From Paramarasmius palmivorus (taxonomy: Eukaryota; Basidiomycota; Agaricomycetes; Agaricales; Marasmiaceae), in assembly GCA_037176845.1 (NCBI GenBank), contig JAYKXP010000098.1, positions 115,325-179,324 on the forward strand: DNA of 64,000 nucleotides, in the 5' to 3' direction. A model generated the notes under the pieces. The model was not told where the DNA came from. It searched no databases and was given only the letters and a program-made list of their open reading frames with translations. Below, in pieces: positions 43,552-56,035 of the stretch (its first letter is position 1; every line of letters begins with the position of its first letter). Both the position numbers and the translations under genes were made by a program.

Positions 43552-45458
43552 CTAGTAAGGTGCACTATATTCGTCCTCGTAACCATCCCCACCTTCAGAC
43601 TCGTACCCGTCGGGCTCTTCGTCATACTCCAGCTCTTCGTCATAATCCAGCTGTTCATCTATTGCCATGACGCGGTTTTCTGTTGTAATAGTGGCGACAT
43701 CAGCAGCAGTGGTGGGACTAGGAGAGCTAGCAGAGCCTAAATGGTCATCAAATGGCTGGTTCTCGTCGTGGTGCGAAGACGAGTGATGCTGTTCCTTGTG
43801 AGGCGTTTTCGGGTCCCATTTGCGATTCGATCTTCTGCCACCATTTTTGTTGCCATGTGCTGTAGATATGTATCTTCGCGTTCTTTGTATTTGCCCTGGG
43901 GAATGGGTGACAGGAAGAGGGACAGAGGTATGAGACGTAACGACGAGAGCACTGTGCCCGCCGCCATACTCCATGGATATTGTCAAGGTCTGTGAGAACT
44001 ATCAGCTCCTTAATCGATCTTGCAGTCGATTTAGTCACGTACCGGTTGAAAGGTCTGATACAGGAACAACGCACACACCACTCCAATGAGGGCAGCGAGC
44101 AGAAAAGCATAAAAAGACAAGGGCTTCGGTGATGTACTGTCCAACGTCGCCCACGCCTTGGTTTGGAGCCTTCTGCGCCAGATTATGATATCCGAAGGCT
44201 GTTCAGCGGTGGACCCAGCAACTGCGACGTAACTCCAGTCACTGTCCTGACCAGACTTGAAGAAGTAGTTCAGAAAACAGTTGAAGCGGCGATAACAGAA
44301 GACTTACGGCCACAGTCTGTACCAATCCACCTCTTGGGTACACAAGCTTCTGCTCGAGTTTACCCTTCTCGACATCGTACATGGCAGCGTGGGCAGAATC
44401 GGTCCCTGCAATGAGCTTGCATCCACGCTCAACGAATCTGACTTGCTTTGGAGACAAGACAGTTGTCGGAGCACTGCGTTCAAAAGTTTTCAAGTGTTTG
44501 AGCGTTGATATGGAGAGAACTTGGAAATCTTTGCCGGTGCTGACAACAAGACGATCGTTTGAGGAATCCATAGCCACATCACCGCTTGAATGAAACGTTA
44601 GAACATGATCAAGACCAAAGAAGGACAGGACCCACATTCTCTTAGGGCCCGCTTCTTTACGGAGCTGAAATTTGTCTTCCTTCTTGGGCAGGACAGCTCT
44701 GATGCGAAAGGGGGTGAATATAAGCCTCTGTAGCAATCTATTCTAGCACGTTATGACTCACATTCTGCCGCTGTCTTGAGAGAAAGCCCATATGCTTCGC
44801 TCGCCGTCGAATCGCACGACCCTGGCCTTGAAGGCTGGATCGAAAGCATTGCTAGAGACAGAAACGAAATCGCCAGTGGATGAGAGCTTCCATATGCCCA
44901 CCGAATTATCTGCGTAGGATACAACTATACGGGCGTAGTGCTGAGGGCTGACATTGGCATCATAAACATGGAGCGATGTCACTCGCTTCGCGGTAGGTTT
45001 AGGAAGTGCATAAGCAGACGACTCGAAGATCTACTCGGAATCAGGACAGCAGCATTTTCAGGACATCAAACAAGACTTACGCGTTTGGTTTCGTTATATT
45101 GCCAAGCTACCAAATCCCCGTCGAAAGTTCCCAATAGAAGGACATGTCGAGCATTCAACTCGAAGAACAGCCACGAGCACACGCTAACTTGATATCTCGG
45201 CTCCGTTGGCGACATGTACCTGTATGGCACGCTCACGGGGGCCAAAGTCTTCACATCCCAGATGCCTACACCACCAATGCCTGCAAGGTGTACAAGCTAG
45301 TTAACGCGCAAGTTGACAAAAACCAAAGTGTGCTACTCACCTGCCCCAGCGATAAAAGTGCCTTTCTCAGAAATGGAGAGCGACACAATTGGATTGTGAC
45401 TGCCTTCAAACGAGGCGTATTGGGTATAACGACCTATGATCCTATCGACGATCTTCAT
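43552..45458 (-). CDS. Gene K: WD40-repeat protein with C-terminal membrane anchor
   Basis: The ATG at 45458 starts MKIVDRIIGRY. Exons are about 45458-45341, 45280-45081, 44985-44762, then one starting between 44727 and 44586 and ending at 44308, then 44232-44043 and 43989-43552. Repeat-like text includes SLSISEKGTFIAGAG, GVGIWDVKTL, LLLGTFDGDLVAWQY, IVVSYADNSVGIWKL, GDVAMDSSNDRLVV, KLIAGTDSAHAAMYDV and YPRGGLVQ. One helix (SFYAFLLAALIGVVCALFLY) follows, and then an acidic tail rich in Asp, Glu and Tyr. This matches a WD40 family common in Agaricomycetes; its role is unknown. The start of the fourth exon is uncertain: the nearest acceptor (44728) breaks frame, while one near 44587 keeps it. 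The gene is divergent from gene L. Confidence 0.7.
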
Positions 45459-45768
45459 AGCGAGAAGTGAGAGGCTGGAATCGTTCGATGACGGCGAATG
45501 GAGTGTTGATTAGTAGTGTAAGAAGACAGGGAACATCTTGATTTATATTGGCTGGCAGGCGAAAGGAACGTTGATGATCGTGAGGCTCATTAAAGGGAAG
45601 GTACAATGGTGGGAGTCACCACGGACCGGCATAAAGGGCCCGAAAGGGACCACCTTCCTTCCACGTGCTGTACTTCTCAAAGAGTTTTTGTCTGTTTTAG
45701 TACAATTGGTACTTAACCTCAAACAACCAGGATGCAACTTGACAACTTCTTTGCGCCCTCCCAACTCC
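45459..45768. promoter_or_regulatory. Shared divergent promoter region, K and L
   Basis: About 310 bp separate the two start codons. No clear TATA box is seen on either side. Co-regulation is possible but not shown. Confidence 0.35.
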
Positions 45769-47009
45769 ATGCCCAGCTCGACGGATATTCGCGGTAGCGT
45801 TGGCCCTATACGCACCAGACGACCCCATCGCACATCCCCTTATATCTCCCGACGAGCCTCTTCTCATTCAGACTCTGGTTCAGACTCTGATATAGCATAT
45901 GTTTCACGCGTCATTTCCGATTCCTCCAATGTAAATCAGCCGGCATCGTTCCCCAGGCGCAATTCTTCTCTCAAGCCCGACTCAGACCTGGAAGACGTAC
46001 AGGACACCCTGCTGCAGCACCGCTCTTCTCCTGAACCCGACTCCGACATCGAACCCTGTTATCGAGTTGTTTCTGCTCCTCGTCAAGGACCGATCTCCTC
46101 TCGGGCCTCCTTGCCAATAGTAGAAATCGACTCAGATCTCGAAGATAACCTGCCTGGTAGCAGTGCTTCACTCCATCGCACTCGTGGTACAGTGTCCGCC
46201 GATCCCGATGGAACCCCGAATCTAGCAGACCATAGGGAAGCACATATAGACACCGACTCAGTACAACAGCAAGAAGCTGGTCAAGACGGTGATGACGATG
46301 TATGTATATTTTGACCACTTACATCCTTATACCCGGTGATTGATTAATGTTATTACACAGGGAGATGTGTTCATTGGCATCACCAATCTTGACTCGAGTG
46401 AGTCATCCGACGACGATGCTCCTGATGATGGTGACGCCCGTCCGAAGATTTACAAACCAGCTGGGGAAGCCGGTCGGCCGAATAATGGAGGCTATAATTT
46501 GCGGAAGGTTCTGAAGTGGTCCGACGACAAGTTTAGGAAGGTTTCTGTGAGTCATACCATTGTCTTTTCATGGAGAATCAGAAGACGCTGACCAACGAGT
46601 ATTCAATGTCCTAGCACTCGTTAAGAAGCACACCTTGAAGACCCTAAATTGCGAGCATCCTTTCTCGTCCAGCCGCCGGATCGCGTCCGTGCAATACGCG
46701 AAAAGGTATGGCCCATCCCGCTAGATATCCATGTTGTTGCTCATCGTTACTCCTTTCCAGTGCCTCCAAAAGTACCCAGACTTGAACCAATATCATTTGT
46801 ATTGGCCCATAGACGACCTGATTCGCAATCATCTCAAGTATCAGAAGACGGTTCTGAAGAAGCAGCGACAGGAAAGGATGTGTGCCGAAGCCCAAGCGGT
46901 GTTACAGAGCAGGGAGCGGACGGGAAGAAAGGCATCCAAGAAGGACAGCCGAAACACTCGGCCCAGAACCAGGACCAGTCCACGTTTGACCGTAGCTCAT
47001 AGACGTTAA
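45769..47009 (+). CDS. Gene L: acidic, Ser-rich disordered protein with conserved C-terminus
   Basis: The ATG at 45769 opens MPSSTDIRGSVGPIRTRRPH. Exon 1 (45769-46299) is full of Ser/Asp patches (SDSGSDSDIAY, SSPEPDSDIE, VEIDSDLEDN). Exon 2 (46361-46546) has a motif GGYNLRKVLKWSDDKFRKV. The last part has VQPPDRVRAIREK, then CLQKYPDLNQYHLYWPIDDL and a Lys/Arg-rich end with a bipartite nuclear-signal look (QERMCAEAQAVLQSRERTGR and following). The last intron (about 46703-46757) keeps frame, but I could not place the intron between 46546 and about 46630 without losing frame. The pattern YPxLxxYxxYWP recurs in uncharacterised mushroom proteins. Nuclear location is inferred. Function unknown. Confidence 0.6.
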
Positions 47010-47556
47010 TGAACATGCTGAAGCTCATGTATACTGTGACATTCATATTTCATTTTCCTAAATCTCAACGAGTTACAAATTCAATTGACACCGTAGTGCT
47101 AAGGACAAACGTCTCGAATCTTCACCCTATAGGTGTGAAATTATATATGTCGCCTATTATGTCGGGTTTAGCAACAAGCCCGATGGCCTTCGATGTACCC
47201 GCTTTGAGAACGATGACGCTCATCTCATCGATAACATTGGTGGTAAGCACCCGACGGAAATCCCGTATATTTGATAGACCTGATCCATGCTTTAAGCTTT
47301 AAGCTTCGTTAGGTTATAATCCTACTTGACCCGTCATCTCATGAGGGTTCGCATGTTTTGTGAGCAGTAGTGTCTATATATGCATGGCAGTGGCTAAACA
47401 TGATTGGTATAATCAGTGTATAATCTGTAAAAAAATCTGAAGCTCGTAATGAGTTAAAGTTAAAGCTGCCTACACCTAGGTACTCAACTTGTCCGCTCCT
47501 GTATTTGCATTCCAAAATCTTGTCCTATCCCCATGAATCCCACAGGTCATGCCTTT

Positions 47557-49077
47557 CTACTTCAATGCCTCGACGGTCAACCGGATTTCTCTCCTTGACA
47601 TCCAGCCCAACGCAGCGCGCAACTTCTCAACATGACACCCGGATAGGGTGAAAACAACGTCTATTGCCTCGATGCACATTAATCCCCGGTCGGATGCGTA
47701 TCCACTCTCCGATATCCATCGAGATGCCAAGGCCGTAGCTAGGGCCTCTACATCTAGTCCTTGGGGGTGGGTGATTAATTTGACTTTAGTGAGGTTTGGT
47801 AAGAGGGGTGCGGTGGCGGCGGTATCCCTGAATTGATCGAGGAAGATCCCAGTAAGGATCTGATTGGAAGCTACGCAGCGACGCTCAGCGATGTGAAGGT
47901 ATGTAAGCGCTGGCATAAGTCGGAGAAGGGATAGTGTATCTTTGTCGGAAAACGGGACACCGTCAAGCGTGAGTGAGGTGAGACGACAAGACGATCGGAG
48001 GAGGAAGTTGACAGTGTCGTCGTGCGCACAATCCCACGTGGAGGAAGACCTGTACGGTCTGCCACAAATTTCAAGGGACGTGAGCTGGTCAAAAGACACG
48101 TTTTTCATCACGGAAGTTACGTGTTCTTCGGCATGGCCCATAATCGACAATCTCTTGATTGGTCCGGCTATATGGCTAATGTCAGAGCGTCCGCTATCTG
48201 TAAGCCGATTTACAGTAAGGTGGTCCACGTTGGGACACTGCGCAACTACAGCTAGTCCAGCCGCACAGGTCGAATCTCGGACCTCCAATTTCTGTATCTG
48301 TTGCCAGGGTAAGCTGTCCTGGACAGTGAATGGTGCGTCGACCTTAACCCTCAGAGAGGTGAGTTGAGGGCAGCAGGTGAATAGTCGACAGATGTAGCCG
48401 TTGCATATAGTGTCGTCGTCGATACTTGCCTCTCGGGAATCTAAGAGCGCTAAGGTCCTAAGCATGGGCAGGCCTTTAGACTCCAAGGGAGCAAAAGCTT
48501 GATGCCTAAGGCACTCCTCGAGCGTGTTGCCGAGTTTTAGCCTCTGCCAGCGCCAAGAATGAGCCACTAGAGCATCTAAGATTGATGTTGCGTCGCTGTC
48601 TGGGAGTATACCATCGAAATTGAGGATGATGTCAAGAGGAACATTTTGTGAACGTTCCAAAAAGGTGAGTACTGTGCGGTGTAGATGGTTGTATTGGCCG
48701 TTCTTCTCCCATTCTTCTTGCAGAAAAATGTCAATGGAAGACCACAAAGCTGGTGTTTGAAGGGCCACCTCACGCCAACGTCCACAGACCGCGGATAACG
48801 ATAATGGTACGGGGATGCAGAGCGGCCGAATCCTACCACTGTTAGACAGGGTAAAGATTTCTCGTAGAATGTCAGACGGCATCCTACGAATCGGGGACAA
48901 AAGCGGCCGATATTTCGCAATTTTCTGTGCCAGATGACTGACTTTGTTCTCGAGGAAAACGATAGTGGATTTGTGCATGTCGATAGTAGTCTGGTAGTGC
49001 CTGATTTCGGCCTCTGCATCCTGCAGAAATCGATTGAGCTCGGATATATTTTGTGTTGACATGGTCTCTCGAAACAT
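47557..49077 (-). CDS. Gene M: F-box protein with N-terminal coiled coil
   Basis: The reading is open from beyond 49194; the ATG at 49077 (MFRETMSTQNISELNRFL) is the likely start, and about 506 residues follow without interruption. Residues 10-55 are coiled coil (LQDAEAEIRHYQTTI, VFLENKVSHLAQKI). An F-box follows: LLSPIRRMPSDILREIF, then LSAVCGRWREVALQTPALWS. The rest is leucine-rich and irregular (LRTLALLDSREAS, LTSLEICGRPY, LTYLHIAERRC). This is the standard mushroom F-box layout. It is a paralogue of gene N at 51205. An acceptor-like site at 49140 suggests an upstream non-coding or short exon. Confidence 0.8.
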   Translation of the reverse strand: MFRETMSTQNISELNRFLQDAEAEIRHYQTTIDMHKSTIVFLENKVSHLAQKIAKYRPLLSPIRRMPSDILREIFTLSNSGRIRPLCIPVPLSLSAVCGRWREVALQTPALWSSIDIFLQEEWEKNGQYNHLHRTVLTFLERSQNVPLDIILNFDGILPDSDATSILDALVAHSWRWQRLKLGNTLEECLRHQAFAPLESKGLPMLRTLALLDSREASIDDDTICNGYICRLFTCCPQLTSLRVKVDAPFTVQDSLPWQQIQKLEVRDSTCAAGLAVVAQCPNVDHLTVNRLTDSGRSDISHIAGPIKRLSIMGHAEEHVTSVMKNVSFDQLTSLEICGRPYRSSSTWDCAHDDTVNFLLRSSCRLTSLTLDGVPFSDKDTLSLLRLMPALTYLHIAERRCVASNQILTGIFLDQFRDTAATAPLLPNLTKVKLITHPQGLDVEALATALASRWISESGYASDRGLMCIEAIDVVFTLSGCHVEKLRAALGWMSRREIRLTVEALK

Positions 49078-49364
49078 CCTTTGAAAGCCAGAAGACTGGC
49101 TGTATAAGGAGGAATCGGAACTTGTCGCAGAAGGGGATCTGAAAGAAACTGTCAACAAAGGTATATGAGATGATTTATAATTGACACACTTCATGCTATG
49201 CCGCAGTAAAGCTAGACTCCGATGAGGAACTTGAAGGCTGGAAACAGATGGCGAACAGACTGAACGAAGCAGTAATTGGGTCTTAGTGCAGGTAGTTGAT
49301 TACCCACGTGCACTATCGATGTCCAAGTTAGCCACTGGCACGCGGTGGATGCCATGATGTAATT

Positions 49365-49590
49365 AGCTTCGTCGAGTAGCACCACCAGCAGGGCCAGAAG
49401 TCATGAACAACTCGAGAACAAGTCAAGATCAAGCTGAGATCAAGGTTGGAGGAGACCCGTGAGAATAGGCGCCTGCTGGTACCTTGTTTCTTGCTTCTCT
49501 CTTCGGTACCACCACCATCCGAACATCGGTAAAGGTCATTTCAGTCAAGATGGCTTGCCACCAATAGTTTCGATCGCGTTTATCTGCGAG
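49365..49590 (-). repeat. Dispersed repeat, copy 2 (inverted)
   Basis: Reverse complement of the repeat at 36636-36850, with the same order of conserved words (caggggccagaagtcatgaa-like, gatcaagctgagatcaaggt, ggtaaaggtcatttcag). In both copies one frame gives EMTFTDVR(I/M)VVVPKR, which may be a coding trace. Confidence 0.75.
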
Positions 49591-51204
49591 GTACATTGCA
49601 TACTTCGACAGGCTGTCCGTTGCTCGACTAACTCTAGCGGCTGCCAGCGCTTTTCGACTACAGAGCACAGCAAGAAAGTGGTGCGAGCACTAGCGCTCGG
49701 TAGCGCGACACCGTGGCTTAGTATCCTCTGCGGCGACCCTTCTCTAGCTTTTGCTGTGATGAAGATGGTCACGTGAGGCTTTGGAATGAGTCGGGGAAGA
49801 GATCCGGAGATGCATTACAAGCGCGCCATTCTACATCCCCCATTCATCCAACACCGTACACCCTCGAATTTCTTCGCTACAGGACATTAATGGCCTCTAG
49901 GCACATATCGACACTCAACACTCATCCATACCCAATCTCATCTTAATTCCAACTCCTCTTCATGTTCGCGAAAGTCTGTATATGGGTAGCGGGGGGCGCT
50001 TAGTGCCTTGAGGGATCTCCCTGCACCTGGTATGAGGGCACTCCCAGCGTGTGCTCTGGGGAGTGTGGGGTCACCTCGTCGAACACCCACGCGTCTGCGC
50101 CTGTGTCGAGAATTTATTCCAACAACAACGCGGCACAACGACGGCAAACGATATAGCTCGTCAAGCTCTTTCCGACGCAGCTGTCCAAAATGCGTTATCT
50201 TCACCTTCCTGCCCTCTAGATCACGTTTCTTCCTCCCTCGATCACGGGCCGTAGTACGTAGTCTGCTTCAAGTCGTCGCTGTGGTGATAGATCGTAGAGA
50301 GGTATGTGTAGATTGATGTGTGGACACTATCGGCGTGAGACGCACGTAGTTGTATACATTAACTTGACTCTGCTGTATTTCGACTTGTGAACAGCCACCA
50401 GGATTAGTGAGTGAGGGGTGCGTGTATTGGTGGACTCGTCAGAGAGCCGAGATACCTCTGAACGTATTGTGAGTAAGGAAGAGTGAGTATGTAGAGTACT
50501 CCTGTTAGTGATCAACAAGTTAGATTCGATGTATGTATAGTGTTCTATGAAGGACCGAGTATACTGCTCTAGGAGAGCGACACAATCAGCAAGCCAACTA
50601 TGAGCGCTAAATGTCCTTCCTGGTACCACATGGTCGATACCTTCAGGAGTCATACAGTCTCTCAGCCTATACGCGCCATACTCCACAAGAACGTACGACG
50701 GAAGGCGACGATTTACGACTATGCTGAATAGAATGCTGCAATGAACTTATATCTCGACAAGGCATTTATATAGATAGAGAATATAAAATACTGGAGGTTT
50801 AGGATGCACAGAGCGGGAGGGGCATTTGAAGCAGAATAGGGGTCACAAGCCGAGAGGCTGCAAGGACCGGAACAGCCTGCTAGCGGAAAAATTGAAACAT
50901 GAGTAGTGCAAATGCAGATGTCGATGGCAGTATTGGCAACCGAAGAGCTCAGAGAAAGGGGTGCGTATAGGCCTCGTAGCAGAGTAACGAGATCGTGAGT
51001 GGTCAGAGAAAAGGAGAGAGAATAGGGAGGTTGAACACGCTTGGAAACACTACTGCGACTAGCTAAGTACCTCGTTTGACGATTTGTTCCGGCAATGAAG
51101 GAAAAGATGGATTGGAATATCTCAGTATTGTATAGCTATTTGGATTTTCTACTCTGGAATGAAACGATACGTGAAACAAGGTTCCGCCATATACGATAAA
51201 CTAA
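49591..51204. other. Intergenic region
   Basis: A minus-strand open stretch at 50686-50327 (RLRDCMTPEGIDHVVPGRTF) looks protein-like in composition but is unrecognised and isolated. Nothing else is seen. Confidence 0.3.
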
Positions 51205-52795
51205 TCATAGTGTCGAAATCGCGAGGTGCGCCCCAGCACGAGCCATCCAACCTAGCTCCATAAGCAGAGTTTTAACATGCTCCCCAGCTTCAAAAAAATC
51301 CACTTCGACCCAACGAATGCAGCTTATCCCAACATCTGACGCGTAGTTGTCATCTGGCAACCATCGAGACACCAATGCCCGGCAGAGTAACTCCAATTTT
51401 AGTTCTCTGGCATGAAGTACAAACTTCACATGAGTCAGCCTCGGTAGAAATGGAACGGCCGGCGAAACAGTGAACTGGCGAAGGAATTGAGAGGTGACTA
51501 TCCGATTCGATGGTCCAACTTGGTGCTCGGCGACGTGGAGGTTGATCAGTGAAGGGAGGCTTCGTAGAATGCACAGTGACTGGGTATCTGATATTGGGAT
51601 GCTGTGGAGGATGAGGATGGTGAGATTGCATGACGATCTTTGAAAGAAGTCGATGATAGCGATCCCTGCATCTTTCCACGGCACCCTTGCGTGCTTGCTG
51701 GTCCCGCGAATGTCCAAAAACGAAAGGGAATGGAGCGTAGATTCTTTGAAAATGCACGAAAGTTCTTCTTCGGTGCTAGCCAACACCGTCAACCTCCGAA
51801 TTGCACTAGTGATGTGCTCGACGTTGTATGGCCCTTCGTGCTTGTTATAGCCGCCGACATTCTCCAGAATAAGCTCCTGCACGTTGCGGCAGCGGAAGAT
51901 AGTATCCAAGGCATATCCGTAGCCGTCAAACGTCTCCAGGATACGAATCTGTGCCCATGGCAGGTTGTCCACAGCAAGGAGTGGCGCACTATCCTTCAGT
52001 CTCAGCGACTTGAGTGAAGGGCACTGGGCAAAGAGCTGGCACACAAATGGCTCAGCATGGGCGGTAGCATCGTACGAAGCATCGTCGGACACCCCTAAAT
52101 GAGTGAGAATAGGCAGGCCACCCTGCCCTAATGGAGCAAAAGCAGGGTGTTGAAGACAGCCTCGTGTTATATTGCGCAACTCTACGCTCTTCCAGCGGTA
52201 GCTTTGCAACACCAGGGCTTCAATGATCGGTGTGACCCTTTCATCGGGATATACGTGGTCGAGATCGAGAAAGATATCGAGAGTTACGGATCCCGAGCGT
52301 TCCAAAAATGACCGGACTTGTTGATCGAGTGTGGCGTACCCGTCCTCCTCCTCCCAAGCTTCACAAAGCTCGATGCGAATAGTCGAAAAGAGAGATGAAG
52401 ATGTGAGAGCAATATCTCGCCAGCGACCACAAACCGCAGCAAGTAAATCTGGAGTTGGGACATGTGATGGTTGGAAGCTGCCCTCCGAACAACACAGTTT
52501 GAAAATCTCTAGTAAGATTTCCGGGGGGACCTTGTGCACGGGCGATAGCAGCGACCGGTACTTGTGGGTAGTTTTCTCCAATTCCCGTACTTTGTTCCGC
52601 AGCGATACCAGCTCGGCTGTGTGTTCTTGTATTTCCACCGCATATCGACTCATTTCGACTTCTGCATCATCCACATATTGGGAAACCATAGTTGATACAA
52701 GTGGTGAGACTGTCCCTCGAAACAGTCTTTCGATCGACAAAGACCGACCATATAAGGATGTGCTTGCTGACGAGGATGAGCTCGGAGGGAACATA
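51205..52795 (-). CDS. Gene N: F-box protein with N-terminal coiled coil
   Basis: The ATG at 52795 (MFPPSSSSSASTSLYGRSLS) is a likely start, giving about 530 residues; the frame stays open upstream to 53121, so a longer start (MHQFVFLRLQL at about 52919) is possible. Coiled coil at residues 40-78 (DDAEVEMSRYAVEI, LVSLRNKVRELEK). F-box at residues 88-130: KVPPEILLEIFKLCC, then LLAAVCGRWRDIALTSSSLF. Leucine-rich C-terminal half (LPILTHLGVSDDA, CPSLKSLRLKD, LPSLINLHVAEHQ, LPRLTHVKFVLH). Close relative of gene M, in the same orientation, 2 kb away. Probably an SCF adaptor. Confidence 0.8.
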
Positions 52796-54080
52796 CGATT
52801 GTCTGGTTCTTGGAAATTGTTCACTGTCAGATTAAGAGTGTTTGGACTACTTGACTCACTGTTGAAGGGGAGAGTGGCTGCAGATGAAAGCTGAAGTCGA
52901 AGGAACACGAATTGATGCATTTTCAACAAAGACCCAAGATGAAAGGAATACCTCCGGGCCGAGCTGGAGGCAGGTTTATGCCACGCCCATTCCACGAGCG
53001 CTGAGTGCCGAACATCTATGGCAGGCTTATGATTCCGCTTCGGGATACAACTCCCTGTTCCGGCGAAACGACTAGGTTGCTTCTTCCCTTGCCATGGTAC
53101 ACACGCATTGAAAAAGATCATCCCGAAGACGACTATGCGTGACTCGATCTTTTCCCCCTAGTACCGACAGCAGACTATCAGCAGACATCACGGAAACCAC
53201 TAGTCCTCAAGTTCCTAATTCGATTTTTGGGGTCGGGACAAAACATCCAGAGGTCGTTAAGAGCAGTATCGTCTATATGAGCATTAGTTCGAGTAGTAAT
53301 GAGACCGGCTGACGATACGAAGGGATTGAGAGAGTGCGTGAGATGAGTGAGAAGGGAAATGTGGTCGTGAATGAAGAGGAAAATCGGGATCGTTCAGGAA
53401 TTCAGTATATACGCCCTGAACGTACAGCTGTGGTCCAAACCTCGAGTACAGTAGAAACAAGAAAAAGATGAGAGCATCTATGCAGAAGCCTTGAGGATAG
53501 AAGGGGAGCTGAGGCTTAAGCTTCGGAAAGAACGAGATGGGCGTTGAGCGCAGAGATGCATGACTATGCATGACTCTGAGCGTCTAACCGCGGTTGACTT
53601 TACGGTAATGACTTTAGCGCTGACAATGACATTGCTATGCCTTCTTTCTCGACCCCCAACTCGACCTTAGATTCAATACGTCCAACGCTGCTCAAGACCG
53701 ACCCCCTTTCTGCCCGGAAGTTACCACTGGAAAGAAGTACTCAGAGTAAGAGCGTCATACGTTCTCGTCCTGGCTAGGGTGTACATATCCCTAACCAAAT
53801 GTAGTGAACTCATAAGTATCTTTTCCGAGCAACAGCGAGGCTCGGGCGGATGATGGAACTCTAGCTCGCTTTCGTAGAAGGCCAATAAATTTCCGCTTTG
53901 GTGGAAAAACAAGATACTAACGACAATGGCTTAACCTCGGCGATCTTACTGGTTCCTCTCCCCATCCCTCGGCGGGCCGCAGTAAGCGGTATACCTCGCA
54001 GTGGATTTGTGAGTTAATCCACCGATTCATTGGCCCTAGATGATATACTGTACTATCTGCCGAACATTGTTGGGGTCGCA
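52796..54080. other. Upstream region of gene N, no further gene
   Basis: No supported gene. Short open stretches on both strands carry no recognisable motif. Confidence 0.35.
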
Positions 54081-54084
54081 TCAA

Positions 54085-54270
54085 ATTCATGCTACCGCTT
54101 TTTTTGGCTCGTCCTCCGATGAGGGAGCGTACAAGTGACTCGGGATGTCGTTATGATCATGAGCATTGTACACTTCTTTGCACTGATACATTGCCCCACA
54201 ACAGAACATTGCTAGAGCTGTTTCAAATCACAAGTACCGCTTTTTTTTCTCATCCTCCCGATCAGAGGCG
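54085..54270 (+). repeat. Degenerate direct repeat
   Basis: The words taccgctttttttggctcg (about 54091) and taccgcttttttttctcatc (about 54236) are each followed by a similar cctcc-gat segment. They lie about 145 bp apart. Confidence 0.4.
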
Positions 54271-54630
54271 GCGGTCATTATCAAACCAAAGTCGCAAGAG
54301 GAATCAGTAAGATCTCTCAGACACTACAGACCCTAATCAAGCTTACTGACTTCGTACATCGGCTCATTGTTCAAGTATTGTTCTTTGAATTTGCGTCTCA
54401 CAATCTTGTATACGTTGGGCACATCAATGACAAGAGTTAGCTGGAGAACGCCTCTAGAAGGTGCCGTGGAGTTTGCGTGTATATGATATTACATCACAAA
54501 AACAAATATATGTACTAGCTTTGCTAACGCACTATACATTGTGGTTGATGATTTGGCGAGACCCAGCAGGGTCAATGGGTGTCGTAGCGTGCTCCTCCTA
54601 TCACAATTCCCGTGACTTTCAGCCCATATA

Positions 54631-55300
54631 TCAACCCCACAATGTTCGGAAAAGAACAACAGAGTCCACCCTCCATACTCCAGCCACTCCTCCATGTTTC
54701 CAGTGGAAAGGAATCCCTGAGAAGGTTTCCACCAAGAAAAGAACGTTCGCCGTAAATATCAGCACTGAAGGAGTCTCCTGCGCTGGTGTTCGATGGGGAA
54801 CGAGTTTGCGTGTTACAAGGGGGGATGCCCGATAGCCTGATAAATGCGTATCGCGAGCAGCGATACTAGACCAAGGTTTTTGAGAGGAAGAGGATGCTTG
54901 CGCTCGTTTAGACCTTGACTGGAAGAGGGTTTGTCTAATTAACAAAGATTTCCTAGTCAACGCCATAGAACGATCGCCGACGACAAAGATCTACACAAGT
55001 TAGCTGCGGCATCCAGTCACGATTACAAAGGGCGTACTGTGTCAATCTTCTTCGTGAGGATGTATCTCTTGAACTCTCGTGCATGGAAAGGAGAAGAGTC
55101 TGCAAACTTTTGTAAGACCCAAATTATGCCCAGTATGAGTACAACGTTACTGAAAGACATTAACGTGCGGATCCAGAAAGTATATCGCTAGGGTTTCAGC
55201 ATCGATGCATTTCCAGTAGTCGCCAATATGCGAACGTTATACAAGACCCCACGAAAACCGCCTCTGTGACAAGTAATGGCCGCGATCCAAAAGCCTGGGT
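54631..55300 (-). pseudogene. Unrecognised gene fragment with a second copy at the window end
   Basis: On the minus strand, text around 54990-54950 reads VVGDRSMALTRK and matches VVGDRAMALTKE at about 63700-63665. Farther upstream FHAREFKRYI (about 55070) matches DFKRLI (about 63790). The shared order suggests two relics of one gene family. I do not recognise it. Confidence 0.3.
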
Positions 55301-55703
55301 GAGACCTCTTTCAGGTATCGATGGGTGTGATATATGGATTGCTCAGGTGAAATGAGAGCCGCGCGATACAGTAGACGAGGATGCAAAGGGCGACCAAGCT
55401 AAGTAGGACGTACATTGAGGAAAATGTAGAAGTCTAAGAAACTCACAAAGTTTATTTAGTCACTCTTCGAACCACGTCTATCATGGCGATTTTTCCTTTG
55501 TGTCGCCTCTGGTCGTTGACCCTTCCGGTAAGCAGTCCCTGCTATCAAACAACGGCGCTCAACTGCTTTCCTCCGGAAAGTGTGGGAACTGCTATGTTCT
55601 CATGTACGTTCACAGACGATGCGAAAGTTCCAGTCTATATCCCTGTAACCAGAGTTTCAAGGTCCTTCGGAAACATATTGACTAATGGCCGAGGAGAAAA
55701 GAA

Positions 55704-55721
55704 GGGGGGGGGGAGGGGGGG
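55704..55721 (+). repeat. Poly-G run
   Basis: Runs of ten and seven G separated by one A in a purine-rich tract. It could form a G-quadruplex and is also prone to sequencing error. Confidence 0.7.
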
Positions 55722-55929
55722 AGGAGAAATGCACTAGAGATGAGAGCACTTGAAGGAACAACTGATCAACCACATCGCCTTATCAGATATTAGATATTAG
55801 AAAACTGGCCTCAAGGAATGAGCGCTGGGCTTCACCAGACCGGCACAACACGCAGGGAAGGAAGGGCAACGCAAGATGACTCATGAGAAATCAAGGCCTC
55901 AAGGTCGCGATCGGATGACACCGGTTTCC

Positions 55930-56035
55930 TTCCCCGTGAAAATAGACGCCGTCATTCACCTCTCTTCGTTCGTACCACCATCTATCCGTTAACCTCTTCT
56001 TCAGGATAGCTTATCGCCGATAACCAGAAGGCTGC
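55930..56035 (-). repeat. Dispersed repeat, copy 3 (partial, inverted)
   Basis: It matches the reverse complement of the 36636-36850 repeat from gtgaaaatagacgcc through tcaggatagcttatcgccg, with several indels. Confidence 0.6.

Noticed and set aside
43552..45458. SEC12-like guanine-nucleotide exchange factor
   Set aside because: WD repeats plus one C-terminal helix fit the layout, but the SEC12 signature is not visible, and the match to an uncharacterised mushroom WD40 family seems better.
55704..55721. Poly-G tract as a regulatory G-quadruplex
   Set aside because: It lies far from any supported gene, and homopolymers of this kind are often assembly artefacts.
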